DNA from: Massilia sp. KIM | GTDB taxonomy: Bacteria > Pseudomonadota > Gammaproteobacteria > Burkholderiales > Burkholderiaceae_D | Length of the DNA stretch: 64,000 nt | Assembly (NCBI RefSeq): GCF_002007115.1 | Contig: NZ_MVAD01000001.1 | Coordinates: 744,001-808,000 of the forward strand | Direction: 5' to 3' | Shown here: positions 26,005-39,023 of the stretch, piece after piece | Layout of the letters: every line of letters starts with the position of its first letter | Numbering within the stretch: position 1 is the stretch's first letter | Translations under genes and position numbers: made by a program | The notes under the pieces: model-generated | The model's database searches: none | What the model saw: only the letters and a program-made list of their open reading frames with translations | What the model was told of the DNA's origin: nothing

Positions 26005-28089
26005 ATGTCCGACGTCCTCGCGCCGCCTCCCGCCACCGATCCCTTCGCCAGCCTCAATGCCGAGCAGCGCGCGGCGGTCGAGCACGACATCGGCGTCGAC
26101 AAGCCGCGTCCGCTCCTGATCGTTGCCGGGGCCGGTTCGGGCAAGACCAATACCCTGGCGCACCGGGTGGCGCGCCTGATCCAGGCCGGCGCCGATCCCC
26201 AGCGCATCCTGCTCCTGACCTTCTCGCGCCGCGCGGCCGGCGAGATGTCGCGCCGCGCCAGCGGCGTGCTGCACCGGCTTCTCCGGCGCGGCGGCCAGGA
26301 AAGCCCGATCGACCTGCCCTGGGCCGGCACCTTCCACGCCATCGGCGCGCGCCTGCTGCGCGAGTTCGCGGGACGGATCGGCCTGGACGAGTCCTTCACC
26401 ATCCACGACCGCGGCGATTCCGAAGACCTGATGGGCATGGTGCGCCACGAGATCGGCCTGTCGCAGACCGAGAAGCGCTTCCCGCTCAAGGGCACTTGCC
26501 TGGCGATCTACTCGCGCGTGGTCAACAGCCGCGAGCCGCTGGAGCAGGTGCTGCAATCGACCTTCCCCTGGTGCAGCGAATGGGAAGACCGGCTCAAGAC
26601 CCTGTTCGGGGCCTACGTCGACGCCAAGCAGGAGCAGAACGTGCTGGACTACGACGACCTGCTGCTGTTCTGGTCCGAGATGGCGGCCGACCCGGTGCTG
26701 GGGCCGGAGCTGGGCGCGCTGTTCGACCACGTGCTGGTCGACGAATACCAGGACACCAACCGCCTGCAGGCCAGCATCCTGACCGGCATGAAGCCGGACG
26801 GCGCGGGCGTGGTGGTGGTCGGCGACGACGCCCAGTCGATCTACGCCTTCCGCGGCGCGACGGTGCGCAACATCCTCGACTTTCCCCAGCAGTTCAGCCG
26901 GCCCGCGCACCTGATCACCCTGGAGCGCAACTACCGCTCGACCCAGCCCATCCTGGACGCCTCGAACGCCCTGATCGCGGCCGCGCTGGAGCGCCACGCC
27001 AAGACCCTGTGGACCGAGCGCGCCTCGAGCATCAAGCCCCAGCTGGTCCTGATCCCGGACGAGGCCGAGCAGGCGCGCTGGGTCTGCGCCCGGGTGCTGG
27101 AGCAGCGCGAGGCCGGCGTGGCCCTGACCAAGCAGGCGGTGCTGTTCCGCGCCGCCAGCCACAGCGCCGCGCTGGAGCTGGAACTGATGCGGCGTAACAT
27201 CCCCTTCGTAAAGTTCGGCGGCCTCAAGTTCCTGGAAGCCTCGCACATCAAGGACGTGCTGGCGGTGCTGCGTTTCGCCCAGAACCCGAGCGGACGCCTG
27301 GCGGGCTTTCGCGCGGTCCAGCTGATTCCCGGGATCGGCCAGGCCACCGCCTCGCGCCTGCTGGACGCCATGGCCGAGAGCGCCGATCCGCTGGCGGCGC
27401 TGGAAGCCTTCGCGCCGCCCGCGCGCAGCCGCGCCGACTGGGACGGCTTCGTCGCCCTGTACCGGCGCCTGCGCACGCCGGGGCTGCGCTGGCCCGCCGA
27501 CATCGAGCTGGTCAAGGCCTGGTACCTGCCGCACCTGGAGCGCCTGCACGACGACGCCGCCGTGCGCGCCGCCGACGTCGAGCAGCTGGCGGTGCTGGCG
27601 GGCGGCCACGGCAGCCGCGAAGCCTTCCTGGCCGAGATCACGCTCGACCCGCCGGAGGCCACCAGCGACCGCGCCGGCCCGCCGCTGCTGGACGAGGACT
27701 ACCTGATCCTGTCGACCATCCATTCGGCCAAGGGGCAGGAGTGGAGCTCGGTGCACGTGCTCAACGTGGTGGACGGCTGCATTCCCTCGGACATGAGCAC
27801 AGGCAGCCAGGACGACATCGAGGAAGAGCGCCGCCTGCTCTACGTGGCCATGACGCGCGCCAAGGAAAACCTGCACCTGGTGGTGCCGAATCGCTTCTTC
27901 ATCAAGCAGCAGGCCCAGATGGGCGACAGGCACGTTTATGCCACGCGCACCCGCTTCATCACCCCGGCCATGCTCAAGCATTTCGAGGAATGCGCCTGGG
28001 TCAATGCCGAGCAGCGCGAAGTGCGCCGGCCGGTGCCCGATGCAGTACGCATGATGGTGAGGGACCGGGCCCGGAACGCGTGGAAATGA
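26005..28089 (+). CDS. UvrD/Rep-family superfamily 1A ATP-dependent helicase
   Basis: A 694-residue SF1A helicase. Motif Q region NAEQRAAVEHD, Walker A VAGAGSGKTNTLAHR (about residues 40-53), motif Ia LLLTFSRRAAGEM, motif II VLVDEYQDTNRLQA, motif III VVVVGDDAQSIYAFRGA, motif IV LERNYRSTQPIL, motif V STIHSAKGQEWSSVHVLNV and motif VI EERRLLYVAMTRAKENLHL are all present. It is slightly shorter than UvrD (720) and near Rep (673). It would unwind DNA 3'-5' in repair or restart. A LexA-like box just upstream suggests damage induction. Related DnaA-box repeats lie on both sides. Host-like codons; complete. Confidence 0.93.
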   Translation: MSDVLAPPPATDPFASLNAEQRAAVEHDIGVDKPRPLLIVAGAGSGKTNTLAHRVARLIQAGADPQRILLLTFSRRAAGEMSRRASGVLHRLLRRGGQESPIDLPWAGTFHAIGARLLREFAGRIGLDESFTIHDRGDSEDLMGMVRHEIGLSQTEKRFPLKGTCLAIYSRVVNSREPLEQVLQSTFPWCSEWEDRLKTLFGAYVDAKQEQNVLDYDDLLLFWSEMAADPVLGPELGALFDHVLVDEYQDTNRLQASILTGMKPDGAGVVVVGDDAQSIYAFRGATVRNILDFPQQFSRPAHLITLERNYRSTQPILDASNALIAAALERHAKTLWTERASSIKPQLVLIPDEAEQARWVCARVLEQREAGVALTKQAVLFRAASHSAALELELMRRNIPFVKFGGLKFLEASHIKDVLAVLRFAQNPSGRLAGFRAVQLIPGIGQATASRLLDAMAESADPLAALEAFAPPARSRADWDGFVALYRRLRTPGLRWPADIELVKAWYLPHLERLHDDAAVRAADVEQLAVLAGGHGSREAFLAEITLDPPEATSDRAGPPLLDEDYLILSTIHSAKGQEWSSVHVLNVVDGCIPSDMSTGSQDDIEEERRLLYVAMTRAKENLHLVVPNRFFIKQQAQMGDRHVYATRTRFITPAMLKHFEECAWVNAEQREVRRPVPDAVRMMVRDRARNAWK

Positions 28090-28187
28090 CAGCAGATGAC
28101 AGCAAAATGGCGACTTATCCCCTATGTCCCGATTTTGTAGGAGAACGCCTCATGGGGGCAGACCGCATGGAAGTGGTGCATGTGCAA

Positions 28188-28350
28188 GTGATTGATTTTA
28201 TGGGATAAAAAAAATGCCTGCGGAACGGGCATTTTGTTGAAACCCGCATCTTTACTGCCCTCGCGGCTTGTCAAGTGGCGCTTTTCCACACACTTATCCA
28301 CATTTCTTGTGGATAGCCCAAAAGGCTGAATGAAATCAGCCACTTAGGGC
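28188..28350 (+). repeat. DnaA-box-bearing intergenic repeat, copy B
   Basis: Second copy of the segment at 25725-25885. It contains TTGTTGAAACCCGCATC (28234-28250), TTTTCCACA (28282-28290), a perfect DnaA box TTATCCACA (28294-28302) and the opposed TGTGGATAG (28308-28316). Between the first shared block and the 17-mer it has a terminator hairpin that copy A lacks in strong form. It occupies the gap between the convergent helicase and sirtuin genes. Confidence 0.7.
28207..28235. terminator. Bidirectional Rho-independent terminator
   Basis: The hairpin AATGCC-tgcggaacg-GGCATT is flanked by eight A residues on the left and four T residues on the right. Read on the minus strand it ends in eight Ts and would stop the sirtuin transcript; read on the plus strand it would stop the helicase transcript less strongly. 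It lies between the two convergent genes, as expected. Confidence 0.75.
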
Positions 28351-28353
28351 TAT

Positions 28354-29187
28354 TTATTGTCCTTCGTCAAAATTCATTTCCGCAGCGATTTTTTCCAATG
28401 CGGCGCGCGCTCCCATGGCCAGGCCGACGCCCTGCGCGACCGCGGGCTCGCGCGGATTGATGCGGATGAGGGGCAGGCCCTGGGATTGCGCGTAACGCCG
28501 CACCGAGGGGATGTCGGTGCCGGCGCCGAGTTCGATCACCGCCGGCCGCGCCACGGCGCGGCGCCAGGCCGCCAGGCGTCCGAGCTGGGCCTCGGTCCGG
28601 TGCGCGATCCAGGCGCCATCGTTGAACATCAGGATGTTGGGCCGGGCCAGCGCTCCGCAGCGCGGGCAATGCGGCGGCGCCGACAGCAGGCGGCAGGCCG
28701 CGGCGTCGACCTCGGGCGCGAAGTCCCCGGCCGGCCAGATCGCCTCGCCGCAGGGACGGCTGCACTGCAGGTGATGGATCGAGCCGTGGCACTCGGCCAC
28801 CCGCTCGTCCGCAAATCCCGCCTGCTGGAATTGCCCGTCGACGTTGCTGGTGAACACGAAGGCGCCGTGCGCCATGCGCGCAGCCAGTGCGCGCAGGATC
28901 GCGAACCCCGCATGCGGCCGGGTGGCCCGGTACAGGGCCAGGCGGTGGCCGTAGAAGCCCCAGGCCAGGGCAGGATCGCTGTCGAAGGTATCCGGACAGG
29001 CGATTTTGTGGAAGGACAGGCCGCGCCGGCCGAGGGCCGGGTAGGCGCGCCAGAAGCCGCCGTCGCCGCGAAAGTCGGGCAGGCCGGAATCGACCCCCAT
29101 GCCGGCGCCGGCCGCGACCAGGAGGCCGTCGGCCCCGTTCAAGAGCCCGGCCGCGCGCCGGATCGCGTCCTCAGTCGTGGATGGCAT
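28354..29187 (-). CDS. Sir2-family NAD-dependent protein deacylase (sirtuin)
   Basis: A 277-residue sirtuin. NAD-binding AAGAGMGVDSGLPDFRGDG, the FTSNVDGQFQQAGF segment, the catalytic histidine in VAECHGSIHHLQC and two zinc-binding cysteine pairs (C-x3-C in QCSRPCG and HCPRCGAL) are present, plus ELGAGTDIPSVRR in the small domain. It removes acyl groups from lysines using NAD. I set the start at 29187 (MPSTTEDAIRR), which lies inside the end of the HD-hydrolase gene (17-base overlap); upstream sequence in this frame is the antisense/shadow of that gene. An NAD-consuming enzyme near a broken NAD-salvage gene in the same window is probably coincidence. Confidence 0.9.
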   Translation of the reverse strand: MPSTTEDAIRRAAGLLNGADGLLVAAGAGMGVDSGLPDFRGDGGFWRAYPALGRRGLSFHKIACPDTFDSDPALAWGFYGHRLALYRATRPHAGFAILRALAARMAHGAFVFTSNVDGQFQQAGFADERVAECHGSIHHLQCSRPCGEAIWPAGDFAPEVDAAACRLLSAPPHCPRCGALARPNILMFNDGAWIAHRTEAQLGRLAAWRRAVARPAVIELGAGTDIPSVRRYAQSQGLPLIRINPREPAVAQGVGLAMGARAALEKIAAEMNFDEGQ

Positions 29188-29803
29188 GCTTGAGGCGCTC
29201 CAGTTCGGCCAGGAAGCGCTCGCTGGCCAGGGCCGGGGCCCAGGGCTCCCAGGGGCGGCAGCCGTAGTGGACGGCCAGCGGGTCCTCGCCCAGCACGGCG
29301 GCGCGGATCTTGAGGGTGCGGCGCACCTCCTCGGCCGACCAGCCGGCCACGTGCACCGCCTCGGTGGCCGCCGCCAGCCGGTCGGCCTTCTTGTGGGCCG
29401 CGTGCGAGCGCGCATCCCAGGCCGGCAGGCCGTAGCGCAGGAAGACCGCGTGTTCCAGGCGCCGCGTCAGGTCGCGGAAGGCATCGCCCAGGAAGGGCTT
29501 GATGACCGAGATCGCGTCGAAGCCGAGCAGGCCTTCCTCGGCGTCGTGCAGCAGTTCGCGCAATTCCTCGAGCGGCGAGAGCGGTCCGGCGGCGCGCCGC
29601 AGCAGCATCACCGCGATCGAGTGCTGGGCCACCGAGAGCGGCAGCGGCCAGGCCGAATGGCCTCCCCAGCGGTAGGTGCGGGCCAGGCCGAGGGCCAGGT
29701 CGGCGTCGTCCCAGTCGAAGGGGGTGGGGTCGAGCAGGTCCAGGCGGCGTCCCGAGGGCATGCGGACCCAGGCGCGGGTGGCGGGGTGCGTGGGGGTGTG
29801 CAT
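29171..29803 (-). CDS. HD-domain phosphohydrolase (YfbR-like)
   Basis: A 210-residue HD-superfamily hydrolase similar to 5'-deoxynucleotidase YfbR and to phosphohydrolases annotated from phages. Metal ligands are in VAQHSIAV, ELLHDAEEGLLG (the HD pair) and, further on, the Asp in KKADRLAA. The N-terminal RMPSGRRLDLLDP and GHSAWPLPLSVAQHS segments are typical of this subgroup. Likely substrate is a nucleotide monophosphate. It is upstream of, and overlaps, the sirtuin gene. A divergent promoter region of 118 bases separates it from glpD. Confidence 0.85.
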   Translation of the reverse strand: MHTPTHPATRAWVRMPSGRRLDLLDPTPFDWDDADLALGLARTYRWGGHSAWPLPLSVAQHSIAVMLLRRAAGPLSPLEELRELLHDAEEGLLGFDAISVIKPFLGDAFRDLTRRLEHAVFLRYGLPAWDARSHAAHKKADRLAAATEAVHVAGWSAEEVRRTLKIRAAVLGEDPLAVHYGCRPWEPWAPALASERFLAELERLKHAIHD

Positions 29804-29921
29804 GTGGCGATTTTACACACGGGCGCGCCCATTCTCCGCATAATTGATCCAGGCAAATACCCCCGCCACGCCGGCCTCTACACTGGACCGCTTGGGGGCT
29901 GCGCCACGGAAGGAGACGGAG

Positions 29922-31586
29922 ATGGATGCGAACACCGATGTAAGGAGCCGCGAGATCGACTGCGACCTGTTGGTCGTGGGCGGCGGCATCAACGGCGCCG
30001 GGATCGCGCGCGACGCCGCCGGGCGCGGCCTCAAGGTGGTGCTGTGCGAAAAGGACGACCTGGGCGCCCATACCTCGTCCTCGTCCAGCAAGCTGATCCA
30101 CGGCGGGCTGCGCTACCTGGAGCACCGCGAGTTCGGCCTGGTGCGCAAGGCCCTGGCCGAGCGCGAGGTGCTGCTGCGCAGCGCGCCCCACATCATGCGT
30201 CCGATGCGTTTCGTGATGCCGCACGACGCCGGCGGCCGGCCGGCCTGGCTGATCCGCGCCGGGCTTTTCCTCTACGACCGCCTGGCCCCGCGCGAGTTCC
30301 TGCCCGGTTCCGAAGCCATCGGCCTGACCGGCCACCGCGCCGGGCTGCCGCTCAAGCCCGAGTTCCGGCGCGCCTTCGTGTATTCGGACGGCTGGGTCGA
30401 CGATGCGCGCCTGGTGGTGCTCAATGCGCTCGACGCGCGCGAGCGCGGCGCGACCGTGCTGCCGCGCACCCTGTGCAGCACCCTGGTGCGGCGCAAGGAG
30501 CACTGGGAGGCGCATCTGGCGGGGCAGGGCGGCAGGCTGCTGGTGCGCGCCCGTGCGCTGGCGAACGCCGCCGGGCCCTGGGCCGGCAAGCTGGCGCGCC
30601 AGGCCAACGCGGTGGCGGCGCACCGGCCGCTACGGCTCATCAAGGGCAGCCACATCGTGGTGCCGCGCCTGTTCGACCACTCCTGCGCCTACCTGTTCCA
30701 GCATCCGGACGGGCGGGTGGTGTTCGCGATTCCCTACGAGAGCGCCTTCACCCTGGTCGGGACCACCGACGTCGACTACGAGGGCGACCCGGGCGAGGCG
30801 GTGATCGGGCAGGACGAGAAGCGCTACCTGTGCGAGCTGGTCAACCATTATTTCCGGCGCCAGGTGGAGCCGGAGGACGTGGTGTGGAGCTATTCCGGGG
30901 TGCGGCCCATCCTGCAGGACGAGGCCGGCAGCGCGGCGGCCGCCACCCGCGACTACTACCTCGAGCACGACGCCGACGGGCCGCCGCTGCTGTCGGTGCT
31001 GGGCGGGAAGATCACCACCTACCGCAAGCTGGCGGAACAGGCGGTGGACTGGCTGGCGCCCGCGCTCGGATCGCGGGCCGGGGCCTGGACCGCCGGGGCG
31101 CTGCTGCCGGGCGGGGACCTGTTCGGGCCGCGGCCCGAGAACCGCGCGGTGCTCGAATTCGACCGCTGGGTGGCGGCCCTGCAGCGCCGCCATTCCTGGC
31201 TGCCGGGAGCGCTGGCGCTGCGCTACGCGCGCGCCTACGGGACGCGGGTGGAGCGGGTGCTGGGCGGGGCGCAGTCGCTCGAAGGGCTGGGGGAGGAGGT
31301 GGTGACGGGTTTGTACGAGGCCGAGCTGCGCTACCTGATGCGGGAGGAGTGGGCGCGTACCACGGCTGATGTGCTGTGGCGCAGGACCAAGCTGGGGCTG
31401 CACCTGGCGCCGCGCTGTGCGGAGAAGGTGCAGGCGTGGATGGATGCGGAGGCGGGACGGATGGGGAAGGGGGGCGGTGTCAGTGAGGGAGTTGGAACCG
31501 GGGACAAGGACGGAGACGGAACCAGAACCGGAACCGGGGCCGGCGCTAATGCCGGAGCCGCAACACTCGAATCACCACTTCCATAA
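29922..31586 (+). CDS. glpD: Aerobic glycerol-3-phosphate dehydrogenase
   Basis: A 554-residue FAD enzyme of the inner membrane that oxidises glycerol-3-phosphate to dihydroxyacetone phosphate and feeds electrons to the quinone pool. Seen are LLVVGGGINGAGIARDAAGR, SSKLIHGGLRYLE, LVGTTDVDYEGDP, GVRPILQDEA and LSVLGGKITTYRKLAEQAV. The ATG at 29922 follows a strong AAGGAG site; an in-frame start 26 codons earlier is less likely. The protein is about 50 residues longer than E. coli GlpD: after the normal end (LAPRCAEKVQAWMDAEAG) there is a Gly/Thr/Asp/Ala-rich tail encoded by short GGAACC/GGAGAC-like repeats that stops next to a palindromic element. No other glp gene is adjacent. Confidence 0.93.
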   Translation: MDANTDVRSREIDCDLLVVGGGINGAGIARDAAGRGLKVVLCEKDDLGAHTSSSSSKLIHGGLRYLEHREFGLVRKALAEREVLLRSAPHIMRPMRFVMPHDAGGRPAWLIRAGLFLYDRLAPREFLPGSEAIGLTGHRAGLPLKPEFRRAFVYSDGWVDDARLVVLNALDARERGATVLPRTLCSTLVRRKEHWEAHLAGQGGRLLVRARALANAAGPWAGKLARQANAVAAHRPLRLIKGSHIVVPRLFDHSCAYLFQHPDGRVVFAIPYESAFTLVGTTDVDYEGDPGEAVIGQDEKRYLCELVNHYFRRQVEPEDVVWSYSGVRPILQDEAGSAAAATRDYYLEHDADGPPLLSVLGGKITTYRKLAEQAVDWLAPALGSRAGAWTAGALLPGGDLFGPRPENRAVLEFDRWVAALQRRHSWLPGALALRYARAYGTRVERVLGGAQSLEGLGEEVVTGLYEAELRYLMREEWARTTADVLWRRTKLGLHLAPRCAEKVQAWMDAEAGRMGKGGGVSEGVGTGDKDGDGTRTGTGAGANAGAATLESPLP

Positions 31587-31591
31587 AACAA

Positions 31592-31696
31592 CGTCATTCC
31601 GGCGAAGGCCGGAATCCAAGTCCGGCGCGTTGCCACACCGTTCAGCGTTTGTGGCAATGCGGGCAAACTTGGATTCCGGCCTTCGCCGGAATGACG
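31592..31696. repeat. REP/BIME-like palindromic element
   Basis: Two perfectly complementary 29-base arms (31592-31620 and 31668-31696) surround a 47-base spacer with its own TTGCCACA/TGTGGCAA dyad. Each arm is itself a small hairpin: GTCATTCCGGC-gaa-GGCCGGAAT-CCAAG. The element lies just after glpD and could act as a bidirectional transcription stop or mRNA stabiliser. The same design with other bases recurs at 62469-62553. Confidence 0.85.
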
Positions 31697-31780
31697 TGCT
31701 GGGGCTAACAGGATTGGTGGATCACGTAGTCGGTCAGCGAACCGTCTGACGCTCGCATTTCACCCTCTCATCTCACCCTT

Positions 31781-32640
31781 TCACCTTACCCGCTTGTACC
31801 AAGCCCCATCCTCGAACAAGCGCTGGTAATCCTCCACGAACGCATCGGTCGGCCCCAGCTCGCGGTCGATCCCCATCACCCCGAACAGCGCCAGGCTGTC
31901 GCGGAACAGGCGCAGCACCCGCTGGCGCAGCACCGGCCCGAAATCGGCCAGCGCCCGGCCGCAGACGATCGCGTGGAACTCGTTGAAGGAAGCGTCCGTC
32001 ACCAGGCTGTACTGCGCCCAGGTGATGCGCTCGCGCAGGCGCGGCAGCAGGCGCGCCTGGCCGCCCGCCACCTCGAAGTAATCGGCCAGCCGCCCCATGC
32101 CGCCGCTTTCCTCGTACTGCGGCTGGCAGCGGGCCAGCTCGTCCAGCGGCAGGCTGGCGTCGCGCAGCTCGGCCAGCAGCTCGTCGCTGGCCAGGGTCGC
32201 GAACACCTGGGTGCGCGCATAGAGCTTTTCCTCGGCCAGCAGGATCGCCAGGGTCCAGGCCTCGGCCACGCCGGCCGGCTCGGCCAGCCAGACCTTGGGC
32301 AGGGCGGTGGGGCGCAGGCTGTCGGCGAGCGCGATGCGCTGGCGCCGCACCCAGGCCGGACGGTCGAACAGCGGCGCGGCCGGCACCGACAGGGTGCGCA
32401 CCACCTCGAGCGCGGCGCCCGGCTCGTGCAGCACCTTTTCCTGCAGCGCCGAGACGGTGGCCAGGGAACGGGCGCGCAGCAGCTCGACCAGCTTGCGTCG
32501 CAGCAGCTGGCGCTCGTAGCCGCGGAAATCGATGCCGAAACGCTGGAACAAGGCTTCCAGCAGCAGCTCGATCTCGAGGTCCTGGGTGGCCAGGACGGTG
32601 GCATAGCCACCGATCGGGTCGAAGGCAGTCAACGCGGCCC

Positions 32641-32644
<4 letters not shown>
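31781..32644 (-). CDS. CheR-like protein with decayed SAM-binding site
   Basis: A 287-residue protein with the overall plan of CheR chemoreceptor methyltransferases: an N-terminal helical domain (LFQRFGIDFRGYERQLLRRKLVELL) and a C-terminal methyltransferase-like domain (EAWTLAILLAEEKLYARTQVFATLASDELL, CQPQYEES, ARLLPRLRERITWAQYSLVTD, FHAIVCGRALADFGPVLRQRVL, LFRDSLALFGVMGID). The SAM motif, normally xxSAGCxTGEExYSLA, reads WLAEPAGVAEAWTLAI, so the glycine/acid positions are lost, and the usual N-V-T-E-F-F-R-D motif is VPAAPLFDRPAW. It is probably a non-catalytic binding protein. The start is likely TTG at 32644, overlapping the stop of the poly-HAMP kinase; upstream frame is kinase shadow. No CheB gene follows. 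Confidence 0.75.
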
Positions 32645-37539
<4,895 letters not shown>

Positions 37540-37902
37540 CGACTAAATCCTTGTTTCGTGGAAGAGGTGGATGGCAGCTCAGACGGGCCGCCAACTGTTA
37601 CAGATCAATTGTAAAAAGATACTCTTGTGTAAATCCAAGTCAAGAACATCTACGGTAATTGCAAGATTTTATAACAAGAGATGTTGCAATTACGAAATTT
37701 TTATTGGCCAATCCGGCGGAGCGTAACCCATCCGCGTCAGAGAGGGCGCACGATTGAGGCACGGCCTGGTTTAATTGTCGGCCGATAACTGCCGAGCAGG
37801 AAGCCATAGCTAAAAATTATTCGCGATTGTTAATTTTCGTGATTCTTTAGGGGGGGCAACTCAACTAGCATATCGTCGTTGCATATAAATTGGGCTTTTG
37901 CC
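37540..37902. promoter_or_regulatory. AT-rich divergent regulatory region with a 10-bp inverted repeat
   Basis: No gene is seen in these 363 bases between the poly-HAMP kinase and the LuxR-type gene. It is much AT-richer than its surroundings. A perfect inverted repeat GTAATTGCAA (37655-37664) / TTGCAATTAC (37684-37693) with a 19-base spacer is a candidate operator or hairpin. It lies 116-155 bases before the kinase start. No lux-box of the ACCTGT-N8-ACAGGT type is visible. Confidence 0.5.
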
Positions 37903-38667
37903 ATGATCGACACCGCCTCACTCGACGCCATGATGCATACCCGGGACGTCTCGTCCTGGTCCGAAATCCTGTTCCGGCTTGCGCGCCACCAGGGTTTCAA
38001 CCGCGTGCTGTATGGCGTGGTGAATTCGCGTCACAGCCATTTCGACTCGGCCTTCTTGAGCAGCAATTACTCCTCGGAGTGGCGCGAGCGCTATGACCGC
38101 AAGGGTTTCGCACGGGTCGACCCGGTGGTCGAGCATTGCATGAGCAGCAGCCTGCCGATCGTGTGGGAGCCGGCCGTGTTTTCCGGCCGGCCCGAGCAGC
38201 GCGAGCTGTACGAGGAAGCCAGCGAGTTCGGGCTGCGCAGCGGGGTCACCTTGCCGGTGCACGGGCCGCAGGGGGAGTTCGGGGTCTTGAGTTTCGCGTC
38301 GGACGCGGAGCCGGACGAGGCATTCCGCAAGTCGCTGGCCTCGGCCCTGCCGGACCTGGCCCTGATCCGCGATTACGCCTTCGCCTCGTCGGCCAAGTTC
38401 CGCACCGGCGGCGCGAAGGAGGAGGGCGCGCGTACCTGCCCGGTGGTCAGTCGTCCGCGCCTGACGCGGCGCGAACTGGAAGTCTTGCAATGGGTGGCAG
38501 TCGGTAAGTCATCCTGGGAAATTGCGCGGATCACCGACTGCTCTGAAGCGACAGTCAATTTTCACCTGGCGAATGTGCGCCAAAAATTTGGCGTCAACAC
38601 CCGCCAGCAGGCGGTCGTCAAGGCGATCGCCCTGGGCCTGATCAGCCCTGAAGATCCCCATCGTTGA
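37903..38667 (+). CDS. LuxR-type regulator with autoinducer-binding domain
   Basis: A 254-residue quorum-sensing-type regulator. The N-terminal acyl-homoserine-lactone domain keeps the six positions conserved in TraR/LasR: Trp and Tyr in SEWRERYDRKGF, Asp-Pro in RVDPVVEH, Trp in PIVWEP and Gly in FGLRSGVTLP. The C-terminal HTH reads LTRRELEVLQWVAVGKSSWE, EATVNFHLANVRQKFGV. No luxI synthase is adjacent, so it may be a solo receptor for signals of other cells or of an unlinked synthase. I prefer the ATG at 37903 (MIDTASLDAMM); a TTG at 37879 is possible, and neither has a clear ribosome site. Its 3' end overlaps a convergent small HTH gene by 26 bases. Confidence 0.88.
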   Translation: MIDTASLDAMMHTRDVSSWSEILFRLARHQGFNRVLYGVVNSRHSHFDSAFLSSNYSSEWRERYDRKGFARVDPVVEHCMSSSLPIVWEPAVFSGRPEQRELYEEASEFGLRSGVTLPVHGPQGEFGVLSFASDAEPDEAFRKSLASALPDLALIRDYAFASSAKFRTGGAKEEGARTCPVVSRPRLTRRELEVLQWVAVGKSSWEIARITDCSEATVNFHLANVRQKFGVNTRQQAVVKAIALGLISPEDPHR

Positions 38668-38920
38668 GCTTGCCGTTGACGTAGAGGCGCAGCAGGATCG
38701 CAACCGGGGCGGGAATCGCCAGCCCGGTTTCGAAACGGCTGCCGCTCGACTGCGTCACGCCGAAGCGGCTCCAGAATTTTTCCTGGCTCTCTCGCTTGCT
38801 GATGCGCAGGCGGCGCAACTCGTGCGGCGCCATGCGCAGCGCACCTGCGGCGGCGGCCTGTACTACCTGCTGGGCCTGCAGCTCTGCGGCCAGCGCGTCG
38901 CACATCAGATCGTTTGCCAT
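38642..38920 (-). CDS. Small Cro/C1-like helix-turn-helix protein
   Basis: A 92-residue protein starting MANDLMCDALAAELQ after a strong AGGAGAAG site. The C-terminal two-thirds form an XRE-like HTH: SKRESQEKFWSRFGVTQSSGS then RFETGLAIPAPVAILLRLYV. The N-terminal helix is Ala/Gln-rich and may mediate dimerisation. It is transcribed toward the LuxR-type gene, and the last 26 bases of the two genes overlap, so transcription of one could interfere with the other. Target unknown; it may modulate the neighbouring regulator. Confidence 0.75.
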   Translation of the reverse strand: MANDLMCDALAAELQAQQVVQAAAAGALRMAPHELRRLRISKRESQEKFWSRFGVTQSSGSRFETGLAIPAPVAILLRLYVNGKLNDGDLQG

Positions 38921-39023
38921 GGTCTTCTTCTCCTGATTGAACGTAATGATCAAGGAGAAGTATTCCACTGTCTGGGCCGCGTGCCACCTAGCAAAGCTGA
39001 TAGTGTGGACTGGAGTGTGTGCT

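Noticed and set aside
37781..37788. GCCGATAA resembling a sigma28 flagellar -10 element
   Set aside because: There is no TAAAGTTT-like -35 at the required 11-base spacing, and no flagellar gene is nearby.
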